Counted from the first letter of the stretch, positions 7,264-17,394 are shown. The stretch is 64,000 nucleotides of DNA from Bacillus marasmi (GCF_902168435.1 NZ_LR656176.1:62001-126000), one strand, 5' to 3'. Numbers and translations are program-made. The notes: generated by a model from the sequence alone, not told the origin.

Positions 7264-8160
7264 ATGGATATAAAGCATTTACAATATTTTATTGAAATCT
7301 CAAAATTCAATAGCTTTTCTAAAGCAGCTGATAGTTTGTTCATTACACAGCCAACGATTAGTAAAATGATCAAGAATCTGGAAACAGAGTTAGGTGTTTC
7401 GTTGTTTGACCGCTCTCGCAAGCAGCTTGTACTAACTGATGCTGGAAAAATTATTCTGGAACAGGCTCTTTTTATAGATAAGGCATTTAAAAATTTAGAA
7501 ATAAAAATCGGTGACCTAAGAGGATTGAAAACAGGACAAATCCGTATTGGTCTTCCGCCCATTTTTAACGCTCATCAATTCTTACAAATCGTCGGATTAT
7601 TTCATGAAAAATATCCCGAGATTACGTTTCTAATTGAAGAATCCGGTTCAAAGAAAATTGAAGAGGACATAGAGAATAATCTACTAGATGTGGGTGTCAT
7701 TGTTCTTCCGACACAGAATCAGATCTTCAACCATTTTGCCTTCATGGAGGAGGATTTGAAGCTTATTCTCCACCCCTCCCATCGACTTGCGGAAAAAGAC
7801 GTTGTTCAATTAGCTGATCTCGAGGAAGAATCTTTTATACTGTTTAACAAAGATTTTGTTCTAAATGACCGAATTATACAAGCCTGCTTAAAGACTGGCT
7901 TCAAACCACATATTATCTCCGAAAGTGCACATTTGTTTTTCATTGAAGAAATGGTGGCCAATAAACTTGGTGTTTCGCTATTACCTGAAAGTATTTGCAA
8001 TAGACTTGGAAACAACGTTAGATCGATTCGGGTCGAAAATCCATCAATTAACTGGAGCTTGGCCATCATTTGGGGAAAAAACCAATACATTTCCTACGCA
8101 GCAAAGGAATGGTTAGATTTTACAATTGAACAACTCAAAAATATAACTAAACGCTTATAG
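7264..8160 (+). CDS. LysR family regulator, CidR-like
   Basis: A 298-residue DNA-binding regulator: winged helix-turn-helix at residues 1-60 (MDIKHLQYFIEISKFNSFSK..., TQPTISKMIKNLE) and a periplasmic-binding-like effector domain from about 90. The N-terminus is very close in style to CidR/YwbI of Bacillus, which activates cidAB-type holin genes in response to acetate. The start ATG at 7264 lies 8 bases past AGGTG and gives the canonical LysR N-terminus. No cidAB or other obvious target is adjacent, so the target is unknown; the divergent neighbour is the ART-like gene with a shared 220-bp promoter region. Confidence 0.9.
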   Translation: MDIKHLQYFIEISKFNSFSKAADSLFITQPTISKMIKNLETELGVSLFDRSRKQLVLTDAGKIILEQALFIDKAFKNLEIKIGDLRGLKTGQIRIGLPPIFNAHQFLQIVGLFHEKYPEITFLIEESGSKKIEEDIENNLLDVGVIVLPTQNQIFNHFAFMEEDLKLILHPSHRLAEKDVVQLADLEEESFILFNKDFVLNDRIIQACLKTGFKPHIISESAHLFFIEEMVANKLGVSLLPESICNRLGNNVRSIRVENPSINWSLAIIWGKNQYISYAAKEWLDFTIEQLKNITKRL

Positions 8161-8390
8161 TATAGCAGAAAAATAATTCTAACTGATTGTTTAACTGATT
8201 TTTCTAAAAATTTCCTCTATATAAAAAGCCTTCACAATAAACGCTTTCATAGACAAAAGCTATGCTAGCAATAACATATAACCATTTTACATGACATTAA
8301 ACCAGTCGTAGACTTAGTAATAATCAAGTTGTATGAATTATCAGAACTGAGTCGTTTCACTTCATCAACAAAATATAGGGGGAAATTTGA

Positions 8391-8762
8391 TTGATCACTT
8401 TTAATTGTATTAATGATTTAGAACAAGTGTGTCAAGCATTGGAGAATTTAGAAAAAAATTATCCTAATATTCACAAAAAACTAGTAGAATTAGTGTACCT
8501 CACCCGGGCACTTAACTTTAAATTTCAATATATGGGAGCTTTATTAATGGATAAGGACCCAGCTGAATTCACACCAAATTCGGTTCATGACTCTGTCCTT
8601 CGATTATATGATAGAGAATTGCAAGCATTAAAAGATGATCCTGATTTTAACGAGTTGGAGCAGATCATTCACAAATTTGCGCAAACTGGTTTTACTAATA
8701 TCAGTCATTTACTGCTTGGAACTGATCCAGAATCATTGGTTGGACCAACCGTAGAAAAATAA
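8391..8762 (+). CDS. Conserved-looking hypothetical protein, helical
   Basis: A 123-residue soluble, mostly helical and acidic protein without signal peptide or cysteine clusters. A TTG start follows AGGGGG with 8-base spacing. I do not recognise the family: LEQVCQALENLEKNYPNIHKKLVELVYLTRALNF suggests a helical bundle. It stands alone between the LysR gene (230 bp upstream) and a bidirectional terminator shared with the AddA-like gene. Confidence 0.65.
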   Translation: MITFNCINDLEQVCQALENLEKNYPNIHKKLVELVYLTRALNFKFQYMGALLMDKDPAEFTPNSVHDSVLRLYDRELQALKDDPDFNELEQIIHKFAQTGFTNISHLLLGTDPESLVGPTVEK

Positions 8763-8810
8763 TTACGGTACTAAAAATGTTTATACCCTAACTTCATTCA
8801 TACGTTAGAA

Positions 8811-8848
8811 AAGGCATTGATCTTCGTGATCAACGCCTTCTTTTTTTA
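8811..8848. terminator. Bidirectional terminator between convergent genes
   Basis: Stem AAGGCATTGATC / GATCAACGCCTT around a TTCGT loop with a T-run on the plus strand. It ends the 8391 gene and probably also the AddAB operon. Confidence 0.8.
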
Positions 8849-11800
8849 CTATTTCATGAATTTCCGTTTTAATTCAGCAACTTCGTTAATGGCAGAAAGC
8901 AATCGTATTTCGTAATCAATTTCATAATTAACCTCATAGACTGCTTTCCCCGGGTCGCGAAGGAAAACAAGCTTCATCGAATCAATTTCTACACCGTTTG
9001 CCTTTTCATATGCCATTTTATACAAGTAAAGCTGCGGTTTATAGTATTGGACTAGCTCTTCAACATTGTCATGGATGCGATTTGTCTTTAGATCAACTAC
9101 CTCAAATACTCCATTATTTATTATTACTTTATCAATTTCACCGATGATTTGAACCCCGTTTAGCTCTAAAACAAAATCCCATTCATTTTCTACTGGCTCG
9201 CCTAACGCTAATCTCTGAAAAGCTTTAATTAACGGAGTCACCTGCTTTAAGTAGAGTGATTCCTCCTCTAGTGGGATATGATTTGTCAACGCCTCTCGAT
9301 ATGCATCCTTTTCCTCATAACCACGGTCCAACAGTTCACAAATTCGGTGGACGATTGTCCCTAAGACCGTTGGCTTAACCTCATTCATAACTACTGTTGC
9401 AGTACTTTCTTCATTCAGCATCTCATCTATGTTTTCGATTGGAACCTCTTCTTCTTCTTCTCCTGTATCTTCAAGCCATGCTTCGTCGAGCCTTAAAATA
9501 TGTTTCTCTAAAAACTGCTCTGGAGCATTCAAATAACTCATTACCTCGGAAACGGAAAAAGTAATCGGAATCTCCCTGTCTATTTTCACACTAGGACCAG
9601 CATACTCATCTGCTCCCTCAACTATCGCCATTTCTTTTGGTAGCTCGTCAATTACAGTAATATAGTCATTAATCATCTCATTATTTATTAGTGCAAGCTC
9701 AAGCCAACTAAACCAGCTTTCTTTTTGCTCCTTATCCTTTGATGTTAAAATTAACAAGTCGCGAGCCCGTGTAAGAGCTACATAAAAGAGCCGCTTCGAT
9801 TCTTCGATTGCCTGATTCCTAGCCTCCGTCATTAAATCACTAAAGTTTGGCGCAGCAATTTTTATTTTTTCACCAAGCAAATTCTCCTCGTCTTCCAATT
9901 CGAATTTCACTGAAATGCCACGCTCAATATCAAATCTAAAAGTCCCTCGATCAGCCGGAAGTGCTCGAGATAAATTCGGAACAAAAACAACTGGATACTC
10001 TAACCCTTTAGAGCCGTGAATCGTCATAATGTGAACATAATTCCCACCAGTCAATTCAACCTCTGCATCGCCTTCCTTTTCAGATAAGTCTGCCAAAATC
10101 GCAATTTTAGCTAGCATCTCTTCCATTGATTTCGCACGTAGATCCACTATGGTCTCGATTAATTTTTCAATATTTTTGACTTTCATTAAATTGTTCTTTT
10201 GGAGAAGCAGCACATTTTTTAGTCCGCTGTCTTCCAGCAGATTTAATAGATCCATTTGAATAGAGGCTGACCAGCGGAATGGTGTCCATCTTTCATATAA
10301 TGCACAAAACCGTTCAAGCTTTTCGTTTAATTCATTAGATAGTCGTCCAAGATATCTTTTTTCGTACAGGAACTCATGCAATGACCATTCGACACCATGT
10401 TGGTGATGAATTTCCAAAAATTCATCCATCGTTAAGCCGAACATTGGACTTCTTAACACAGCCATGATATAAAGCTGTTCATATGGTCGATTCAACCAGC
10501 GCAATAAGCTGAGAAAATCAATTACCTCTTGGCGATCATAAAATCCTAATCCACCATACACGTTATATGGAATATCTAACTCCTTTAAGGCAAGCTCTAG
10601 TCTCGTTAAATTTGTTCGTGAGGCCATCAGAACGCTCATATCACGCCACTCTACTGGTCGCCAGTAACCTTCTTCTTTATCGAAAATTTCTGTTTTATTT
10701 TTCTTTAATTGTACCATGCGTCTAGCAATCATATTATATTGATTTTCATCTACGCTCACTTCCTGGGCTTCACTAACCTTTATGTATTCGACACGACTCT
10801 GGCTACACCTTTCATCATTACGAAAAGCATTCAAGCGTGAATACTCTGTTTTGTACAGTGGTGCACCTGTCTCTAAACTTGTACCCATTAAATGCTCCTG
10901 TTCAAACAGCAAATTTATAAATTCGATGATGCTATGACAGGTTCGATAATTAATATTCATATCAATAAATGCGTACGTGCTGTCCTCTTTCGCCTTTTTC
11001 ACCTCGCTGTTTAGAAGCTGAACATCTGCTCCGCGAAACCGGTAAATAGACTGCTTGCCATCGCCAACGATAAAGCGATAAGGTGGATTAATTTTTTCAA
11101 CCATCCTTAATTGAAGCTGATTTGTATCCTGAAACTCATCGACTAAGAAATGCTTATACAAGCTTGAATAGTAACCTTTAATATCAGAATCATTAAGAAG
11201 ACTGAGCGCCTTTTGCTGTAAGTCGGAAAAATCAAGCAGTGCCAACTCGCGCTTTTTTTCTTCATACTTCTGGTCAAAGGTAATAAAAAACGATTCGAAC
11301 TCCACCAAAATTTGTTCTAGTCTCTCTTCGTTTTCTTCTGGTTCATCGAACATATCGCGGACGGCTATCAGAGCATTCAATACATTAAACATCGATAAAT
11401 TTTGTGTTTGCAGGTTTTTTGGAACATTTTTTTTAATATCTATTTTTCCTTTAAGTGCCATCAATAACTGTTCATCGTGAAGATTTCGAAGGTAAATATC
11501 ATGCATATTATCATAAATTTTCTTGTTAGCAGGCGTAAGTTTACTTGTATCCGGATCTGTTTGGAAGAACGAGTAAAAATCCACATCCAATTTGTTTAAC
11601 TTTTCTGACTTCGAGAGCTTCCACTCTGTAAGGAGTGCATCTATATTTAATTTTTCCTGCAGGCTCGTATTAATTTCATACTCTTTCACCTTCCCATAAA
11701 CCGCAAAAAGGCTTTCCTGAAGGGAATAGCTAGTGATTGCGCTTAATAACAGGTTCCATTGTCCGCTGATTTCGCCTTCTTCCACCAGTTCAGAAAAAAT

Positions 11801-12268
11801 CTCTGCTTTCAAAAGCTTACTTTGTGTATCATCCATTACTGTTGCATCAGGATAGATATTAGCTTCGAATGAATTTTCCAACACAATCCGCTGACAAAAG
11901 CTATGAAACGTGGAGATTACAGCATTGTCGAGTGCTTCGATTTGGTTTTTCCAATATTCAATTGCCACATTTGTATGATTTGGATATTCTCTACTAGCAT
12001 GGCGTCGTTTTTCAATTAATCGCTTTCGAATCCGATCCTTCATTTCTAATGCAGCATCCTCGGTAAAGGTAAGCGTAACGATGCTACTAACGTCTGCAGC
12101 TGCGTTTTCTTTCTCTTTTATGCCTAACTCGACGTTTAGCTTTAACTCACACAAGTGTACATAGCGCTCTGACAACACTTTTGTCTTGCCGGAACCAGCA
12201 CCTGCAGCGACCACAATCAGAGGCTCTTTTCCAAATATTGCTCTCTCTTGCTCTGGATTATATTTCAT
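8849..12268 (-). CDS. addA: AddA-type helicase-nuclease subunit
   Basis: About 1139 residues, shorter than the ~1230 usual in Bacillus. It has a UvrD-like SF1 helicase core: Walker A AGAGSGKT (22-29), TLTFTEDAALEMKDRI, DEFQDTN, GDGKQSIYRFRGAD, NYRT, TIHGSKGLEYPVVFV and YVALTRARD. A C-terminal PD-(D/E)XK nuclease follows, with GEIDKV, DLKTN and QLYLY. Together with AddB it should resect double-strand breaks to Chi for RecA loading. Its stop-start junction with the upstream AddB gene is close or overlapping: ATG 12289 overlaps the AddB stop, but ATG 12268 has GAGGGAGG behind it and is preferred. Divergent from the AddA sequences I remember. Confidence 0.88.
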   Translation of the reverse strand: MKYNPEQERAIFGKEPLIVVAAGAGSGKTKVLSERYVHLCELKLNVELGIKEKENAAADVSSIVTLTFTEDAALEMKDRIRKRLIEKRRHASREYPNHTNVAIEYWKNQIEALDNAVISTFHSFCQRIVLENSFEANIYPDATVMDDTQSKLLKAEIFSELVEEGEISGQWNLLLSAITSYSLQESLFAVYGKVKEYEINTSLQEKLNIDALLTEWKLSKSEKLNKLDVDFYSFFQTDPDTSKLTPANKKIYDNMHDIYLRNLHDEQLLMALKGKIDIKKNVPKNLQTQNLSMFNVLNALIAVRDMFDEPEENEERLEQILVEFESFFITFDQKYEEKKRELALLDFSDLQQKALSLLNDSDIKGYYSSLYKHFLVDEFQDTNQLQLRMVEKINPPYRFIVGDGKQSIYRFRGADVQLLNSEVKKAKEDSTYAFIDMNINYRTCHSIIEFINLLFEQEHLMGTSLETGAPLYKTEYSRLNAFRNDERCSQSRVEYIKVSEAQEVSVDENQYNMIARRMVQLKKNKTEIFDKEEGYWRPVEWRDMSVLMASRTNLTRLELALKELDIPYNVYGGLGFYDRQEVIDFLSLLRWLNRPYEQLYIMAVLRSPMFGLTMDEFLEIHHQHGVEWSLHEFLYEKRYLGRLSNELNEKLERFCALYERWTPFRWSASIQMDLLNLLEDSGLKNVLLLQKNNLMKVKNIEKLIETIVDLRAKSMEEMLAKIAILADLSEKEGDAEVELTGGNYVHIMTIHGSKGLEYPVVFVPNLSRALPADRGTFRFDIERGISVKFELEDEENLLGEKIKIAAPNFSDLMTEARNQAIEESKRLFYVALTRARDLLILTSKDKEQKESWFSWLELALINNEMINDYITVIDELPKEMAIVEGADEYAGPSVKIDREIPITFSVSEVMSYLNAPEQFLEKHILRLDEAWLEDTGEEEEEVPIENIDEMLNEESTATVVMNEVKPTVLGTIVHRICELLDRGYEEKDAYREALTNHIPLEEESLYLKQVTPLIKAFQRLALGEPVENEWDFVLELNGVQIIGEIDKVIINNGVFEVVDLKTNRIHDNVEELVQYYKPQLYLYKMAYEKANGVEIDSMKLVFLRDPGKAVYEVNYEIDYEIRLLSAINEVAELKRKFMK

Positions 12269-12285
12269 TTTTCTCACTCCCTCCC

Positions 12286-15168
12286 TCATATGTTCTGTTG
12301 CTCAGTTGTTACCCGACAAACCGGTTTGTAAATGCAATATTTGCACTCATCTGCATTAAAAGGTCTAACAGAAAAATCTGTGAATGTTCCCCGCCAAAGC
12401 CTTGTTATTAGTTCGTCCAATTTTAATTCTTGGCGTAAAGACTCACTTTCTAAATTTACAATATTCGTTTTATATTTCTTATTTGGCTCAAAGCGGACCC
12501 GGTGATCTTGATCCTTCCAGACCATATTTTGTTTTCTACGATGAGGGTCTTTCATCGAAATATAGCCGCCACCAATGGCTTCTCCATGGTTGATTTTATG
12601 ATTTTGATACTTTCCTTGATTGAATTCATGCGCTAAAGCCATTAAGTACAGGGGAATCTGTAAAACAACACCCGCTGGAATATGATTGTTAAAATCTAAA
12701 TTCTTATCACTTGTTTTATAGTCATAAATTACAAACCCATGTTCATCTATATCAACACGGTCTATTTTTCCAGAAAGCGTTAATTCCTCATTGTTTTCCA
12801 ACGTAAAACTCAATTCAACAGGTTCCTCAATGCGAAAAATCCGCATTTCGGCCAATTCCCCGTTATGCCAAAAACGCTCTTGTTCCGCAGCTAGCCATCT
12901 TCTAAATTTTTTCCACCAATCCTGCTTTGCTTTATCAAGCTTTATCTGGCTAATTTCGGGATGAATTCGTTTCAACTTCTCCCATTCCACCTCAAAAATT
13001 GATTCCAATTTTGCTTCGGCACTGCCTTGAAAAAATTCTGCCAGTTTTGCGAATGGGACACCTTTTACTTCACGATAAAGTGTTTCAATAATACGATGAA
13101 TCATGTTTCCTGTCTCAATAGGGTCCATTCTGCCTTGCTTATTCAGCGGCTCACGAACTTTAAAAATCCGCTCTAACCCAAATCTAAATGAACAGGCAGC
13201 ATATCGTTCCAAACCAGTAATCGATAGCTTATTTTTCGCAAGCTTTTCAGCCCATTTATCAGATAGGATTTCTTGGCCAGACTCTAGATATTTGAGATTA
13301 ATGATATATTGCCGGATAAGCCCTTGAACCGTTGCTATTTTTTTCCCAATGCCATAATGATAGGCAAGCTTTTCAGTAAATTCTTCGTTAGATTGATAGG
13401 TTATTGACTTATATCGTGATGCCGTCGAAAAGCTTTCTGTGATTGGCTCATCCATTATATATTTCGAAGCCAGTAAAGGTTGGTGTGGATTCATTCCCCC
13501 TACATAGGAAAAAGAGAGCGTTTCCGCTATGTATTTAAGCTGGTCAAAGGCTGCGTCATCCTTTTTTCGAAAAACATTTGAAAGTGGTAATGGAAAAGGA
13601 CTTGTGTAATTTTCTAAATACCGTTCTTGAAAATAACCAATTAAGCTAGTTTGTTTAGGAAAAACTCCTTCATTTAGCCCCATTACAAAAAGATGTTTCC
13701 CCCTAAACAAAGGAACATCACGGAACGAGTAGATGTCTATTCCATCCGCAGGGGTTCTTTCCAAATAAAGAAATACCCTATTAAGTTCTGCTAAAAATAC
13801 ATCTCGAAAACAATCAATATGTACGTTTAAATTGCTAATAGTATCAGACATCGAGTCGAGCGATTGTTTCAGAAGCTCCATAATTCGTTGTAATGCACGC
13901 ATTTCTAAAGCAAGCTGTTGGATATAGGGTGAATTTTTCTCCTTAATGAACTTCTTCCAAATTGACATTAATGGAAGTTGCTGAATAAATTGGTAGAACT
14001 GCTGAGAAAAATCCTTCATTGTTGAGGTTACAGGCAATTGCGATTGGAATTTTAAGGTCTGTTTTAATATTGCAGATATTTCTGGGTCCGAAATTTCCCC
14101 AGTTGAAATAAACATTTCTTTCACTTTTATGAATTCAGTAGATGTTTGAATGCAAAGTGCCGTGATGGCTTCAACGAGGGCAAGTTGCTCCCATTTTGTT
14201 GATAAATGTTCATTATCGAATAATAGCTTTATGAACGAAGCAAAGCTCGTCTCGGTTACCGGTAGTTTCCGCGGTTTTAAAATAGGAATTTTCATTACTT
14301 TGCTAAGTTGTTGTAATGTTGATAGATAATTTGCTTCTGTTGCCAGGACAATTCCAAATTCACGATACTGCCCCTGACCTTTATGTCTCTCTATGGTCGT
14401 CAGGACTCCAAAGATTTCTTCCTCAATTGTTGTCGCCTTGTAAGTAGTCGTTTTTTTGCACAATAAGTTGGGGGTAGGAGCTTTTTCTCCTATAACCTCC
14501 ACTCCCAACCTCTGAAGTGTTGTTTTGGTAACCTTAATCATTTCATTATCCAAAATTGGCAAGTTTATTGTGAAAGGCACATTTTTCTTTTGCAAGTATT
14601 CTATGAAAAGGTATTGCACTGGGCTGAAATCCATAAAACCATCTATCACCACTCCGCTAAGCGGAAATTGATTAAGATTTTCTGCAGCTTCAATTGCCTT
14701 CATTATCCTATTTTCCGGATCATACATACCCTTTTCATCACGATATTCTTGTTCATATGTATAAAATGTATCAATAAGAGCTTGAAGTTGAGGTGGTGTG
14801 TCAGCAACCTTAAGCCCTAGTCTTTTTAACTGACCATAGCTGTCACTGTATGCTTTTGCCTTTTTTGAAAGCTCTATATCAAAAACAAAATGCTGCTCAC
14901 GATTTAATATTTCATAGAAGAATAGGATGCGTTCTTCTTCTGTTATTTTAGTAAATTTAACTTTTGTCTCATTTAATAAAAGTACCGCTAAATCATCAAA
15001 GGTTTGAAATGCTATTCCAGGTTGGTTTTTTCTTGCGACTTGCAGCCATTTATTTGAAGGGAATAAATAATAAATAGGTCTGTCCTCATTCGTCTGGTAT
15101 TGAAACCATTGCTCCAAACGTTTGACAAAATCATTGTAGGAAAATGATGTGAAGCACAACTCACCCAT
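12286..15168 (-). CDS. addB: AddB-type nuclease subunit lacking a Walker A motif
   Basis: A 960-residue protein (B. subtilis AddB is about 1166). The C-terminal nuclease is intact: GKIDRVD and YDYKTSD of the PD-(D/E)XK site, with four iron-sulfur cysteines, Cys659 (YAACSFRFGLERIF) and Cys942, Cys945, Cys951 in C-x2-C-x5-C spacing as in AddB. The N-terminus (MGELCFTSFSYNDFVKR) lacks the GxxGSGKT loop that begins Bacillus AddB; the region IYYLFPSNKWLQVARKN aligns with the strand after it. It is first gene of the addB-addA operon. This is a divergent or reduced AddB, RexB-like at the N-terminus but Fe-S-containing like AddB. Confidence 0.83.
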   Translation of the reverse strand: MGELCFTSFSYNDFVKRLEQWFQYQTNEDRPIYYLFPSNKWLQVARKNQPGIAFQTFDDLAVLLLNETKVKFTKITEEERILFFYEILNREQHFVFDIELSKKAKAYSDSYGQLKRLGLKVADTPPQLQALIDTFYTYEQEYRDEKGMYDPENRIMKAIEAAENLNQFPLSGVVIDGFMDFSPVQYLFIEYLQKKNVPFTINLPILDNEMIKVTKTTLQRLGVEVIGEKAPTPNLLCKKTTTYKATTIEEEIFGVLTTIERHKGQGQYREFGIVLATEANYLSTLQQLSKVMKIPILKPRKLPVTETSFASFIKLLFDNEHLSTKWEQLALVEAITALCIQTSTEFIKVKEMFISTGEISDPEISAILKQTLKFQSQLPVTSTMKDFSQQFYQFIQQLPLMSIWKKFIKEKNSPYIQQLALEMRALQRIMELLKQSLDSMSDTISNLNVHIDCFRDVFLAELNRVFLYLERTPADGIDIYSFRDVPLFRGKHLFVMGLNEGVFPKQTSLIGYFQERYLENYTSPFPLPLSNVFRKKDDAAFDQLKYIAETLSFSYVGGMNPHQPLLASKYIMDEPITESFSTASRYKSITYQSNEEFTEKLAYHYGIGKKIATVQGLIRQYIINLKYLESGQEILSDKWAEKLAKNKLSITGLERYAACSFRFGLERIFKVREPLNKQGRMDPIETGNMIHRIIETLYREVKGVPFAKLAEFFQGSAEAKLESIFEVEWEKLKRIHPEISQIKLDKAKQDWWKKFRRWLAAEQERFWHNGELAEMRIFRIEEPVELSFTLENNEELTLSGKIDRVDIDEHGFVIYDYKTSDKNLDFNNHIPAGVVLQIPLYLMALAHEFNQGKYQNHKINHGEAIGGGYISMKDPHRRKQNMVWKDQDHRVRFEPNKKYKTNIVNLESESLRQELKLDELITRLWRGTFTDFSVRPFNADECKYCIYKPVCRVTTEQQNI

Positions 15169-15383
15169 TCATAATCACCTCTCGTGGTTTAAATATACAT
15201 TTCCAATAACTTCTTAATTTATATATTACGCCTTTTTCCGACAGAACCCTTCCTAATTATTGGAATGGTTTGAAATTTGAACAATTATTCATACTTTCAA
15301 TATTTCCGTTTTTTTGAAGTATGAACCACCATTTCAAGATAAAACTAACATTGAGTTTGTTTGGATTAAGGATGTGTTCACTT

Positions 15384-16088
15384 ATGGATTTCTTTCAAGG
15401 TCAAGAATCACTTTCAAGTTATGAATGGATTTTGCGGGCAGTCATTGCCTTCTTCTTTTTAGTAATAGTTGCTAGAATCCTTGGTCAACGGGCTATTTCA
15501 CAGCTCAGGCTTTTGGATTTTGTCATGGCATTGGTTATCGGTAACATCATTGCCCATCCACTATCGGATGAAGAGCTTGGCTTAAAAGGTTCTATGATCA
15601 CAACAGCTGTATTGGTTTTGTTATATCTAGGTGCGTTATTTTTGATGTTAAAATTCCCCTGGTTTAGAGGCTTACTTAATGCAAAACCAATTACTATTAT
15701 TCGTGATGGTCAAATTCTAATCAAAGGCTTAAATAAAGCAAGAATTTCTTTGGATGTTTTGATGGAAGAACTACGAAGGGAAAAAGTCGTGAATATGAAC
15801 GAAGTAGCTTTTGCAATATGGGAAGCGGAGGGAAGGCTATCAGTCTTTTTGGATCCAAAATATGAACCTGTAACTCCTAATGACTTAGTCTTAAAAACTG
15901 AGCCTTTTGATTTTCCGCGCATGATTATTAAGGAAGGAAAAATTAATAAAACCGAATTAATTGAGGCGCATAAAGATGAAGTCTGGCTTGTTGCTCAACT
16001 AAAGACATCTTTTCAAACAGAGGTTCAGAATGTACTTCTTGCTACCGTCGATAGGAAGGATACTCTTAAGGTCTTTTTATATAAATGA
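15384..16088 (+). CDS. DUF421 (YetF-like) membrane protein
   Basis: About 234 residues: three membrane helices (about 18-36, 42-58, 72-92 from the chosen start) and a C-terminal cytoplasmic DUF421 domain containing KPITIIRDGQ and a long alpha/beta region. The ATG at 15384 is preferred because AAGGA lies upstream; a longer in-frame start at 15321 would add 21 residues without a good ribosome binding site. Unlike the 1447-2307 protein it has no DUF1657-like tail. It is divergent from the AddAB operon. Function of the family is unknown, membrane-associated. Confidence 0.87.
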   Translation: MDFFQGQESLSSYEWILRAVIAFFFLVIVARILGQRAISQLRLLDFVMALVIGNIIAHPLSDEELGLKGSMITTAVLVLLYLGALFLMLKFPWFRGLLNAKPITIIRDGQILIKGLNKARISLDVLMEELRREKVVNMNEVAFAIWEAEGRLSVFLDPKYEPVTPNDLVLKTEPFDFPRMIIKEGKINKTELIEAHKDEVWLVAQLKTSFQTEVQNVLLATVDRKDTLKVFLYK

Positions 16089-16245
16089 GGCATATCAAAA
16101 ATCCGCATTAGACTAATTGTAATCGTACAAGCAAGTAAGCTTGTCTTGAGTATAATAGGTTAAGGAAATTTGCATTCCTCCTCATGTAATGAGGTTGAGA
16201 AGAAAGTCAGTCAAATACAAAATAGTGAGTTGGGGGTGTTAGAAA

Positions 16246-16692
16246 GTGGAACCAGAATTAGAAATTAATCCAATACTAACATTTAAAACAGCTAAGGGAA
16301 GTAGATATTGGTTAGATGAAACGGGGCGTTCCCAAAGGTATAAATTTTACCATAAGGAAACTACCATTAAGGGGCAAGGAATGCAGGAGCCCTATCGCTA
16401 TATTATCTTCGTTAATAATGAAGATGCTAATCTAATTGCTAGTGCTACTGCCAGTCGCGAAAAAAGTACGATGATTATCCGTAACGATAAGCTTTATATC
16501 GTCTTGAGTAGAAATAAGGACATTACTAAGGTTTATGGTCCATTTAATCTCTGTTACGATCCTCAACTTGGATTGGCACCAATAGAAATCACGAATCTAA
16601 AGTATGATGCAAACACTGAAGGCTTTATTGTGCAAAGTTATTACCATATCGGAAATGAAATCGTTAATATACAAAGTTTGATAGATTGGTAA
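16246..16692 (+). CDS. Hypothetical protein, beta-rich
   Basis: A 148-residue soluble protein, rich in Tyr, Asn and Ile, with alternating strand-like segments (YRYIIFVNNEDANLIASA, STMIIRNDKLYIVLSRN). A GTG start follows GGGGGTG. No signal peptide or known motif. I do not recognise it. It may be co-transcribed with the DUF1540 gene 114 bases downstream, but a separate ribosome binding site is present there. Confidence 0.65.
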   Translation: MEPELEINPILTFKTAKGSRYWLDETGRSQRYKFYHKETTIKGQGMQEPYRYIIFVNNEDANLIASATASREKSTMIIRNDKLYIVLSRNKDITKVYGPFNLCYDPQLGLAPIEITNLKYDANTEGFIVQSYYHIGNEIVNIQSLIDW

Positions 16693-16806
16693 CTACTACG
16701 ACTCCCTAAAACAAGAAAAAAAGAGCTTATTGAAAGAATATTATGGACAAACACGTCTAAAAGCCTGTTTGTTACATATATTTGTAGAAAAGGAGGTGCC
16801 TTTATT

Positions 16807-16962
16807 ATGGCTCAAATTTTGTGTGAGGTTACTAACTGCATCTACAATAGCGAAGGCAAAAAATGCGGGGCGAAGGAAATCTTCGTCGGAAGCTACAATA
16901 ATGAGAAATCAGTGATGACGCACGAGGAAATCGGCTGTAAAACTTTTGCCACAAGAAATTAA
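16807..16962 (+). CDS. DUF1540 domain small protein
   Basis: A 51-residue protein (MAQILCEVTNCIYNSEGKKC and on) with four cysteines in the DUF1540 pattern: C-x4-C-x8-C and a final C near IGCKTF. Cys6, Cys11, Cys20 and Cys44 probably bind one metal ion. AAAGGAGG lies 12 bases upstream of the ATG and a clear terminator follows the stop codon. The family is common in spore-forming Firmicutes; its function is unknown. Confidence 0.82.
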   Translation: MAQILCEVTNCIYNSEGKKCGAKEIFVGSYNNEKSVMTHEEIGCKTFATRN

Positions 16963-17002
16963 TCCATATACTTAGTGAGACCATATGCAATGGACAATAT
17001 GA

Positions 17003-17045
17003 AAAGAGCCAGGATTTCTCTTTCAGAAATTCTGGCTCTTTATAT
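17003..17045 (+). terminator. Terminator after the DUF1540 gene
   Basis: Stem AAAGAGCCAGgATTTCT / AGAAATtCTGGCTCTTT with a short loop and T-rich tail. It lies between convergent genes. Confidence 0.8.
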
Positions 17046-17088
17046 TTAAGCTCTGTTATAACATAATGTTGATTTTCCCTGTGATTGG

Positions 17089-17394
17089 TTACAGCCACCC
17101 CTCCGGAATTCCGCTATTGTCGGCGATTTCGAACGCAGCATTCGTAATGGCTTCAGGTAGCGTTTCACCTGTTGCGCAAATTCCATTAAAGCAAACCTCT
17201 GAATCTCCTTTTTGTTGATAGGAAAATCCGTATTGTTTCAATTTATCAACGATGAGCATTGCATGTTCCAGTTTTTGTTCTGGTTGAAATTCGTGATCGT
17301 AAATGAAGATACCCTTTTCAGGATCATGCCAGCGGTCCCATCTATTTAACTTCCAACCTAATATCCTTCTCGCAATAATTTCAATTTTGTTCAT
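17089..17394 (-). CDS. BC1872-family (phage ABA sandwich type) protein
   Basis: A 101-residue soluble protein. The N-terminal MNKIEIIARRILGWKLNRWDRW and the C-terminal EVCFNGICATGETLPEAITNAAFEIAD are typical of the small phage ABA-sandwich/BC1872 proteins often found in Bacillus phages and scattered on chromosomes. No other phage gene is nearby, so this is an isolated copy. Function unknown. Convergent with the DUF1540 gene. Confidence 0.7.
   Translation of the reverse strand: MNKIEIIARRILGWKLNRWDRWHDPEKGIFIYDHEFQPEQKLEHAMLIVDKLKQYGFSYQQKGDSEVCFNGICATGETLPEAITNAAFEIADNSGIPEGWL

Noticed and set aside
17089-17394. Prophage remnant
   Set aside because: Only one BC1872-type gene is seen; there is no integrase, structural gene or attachment site.
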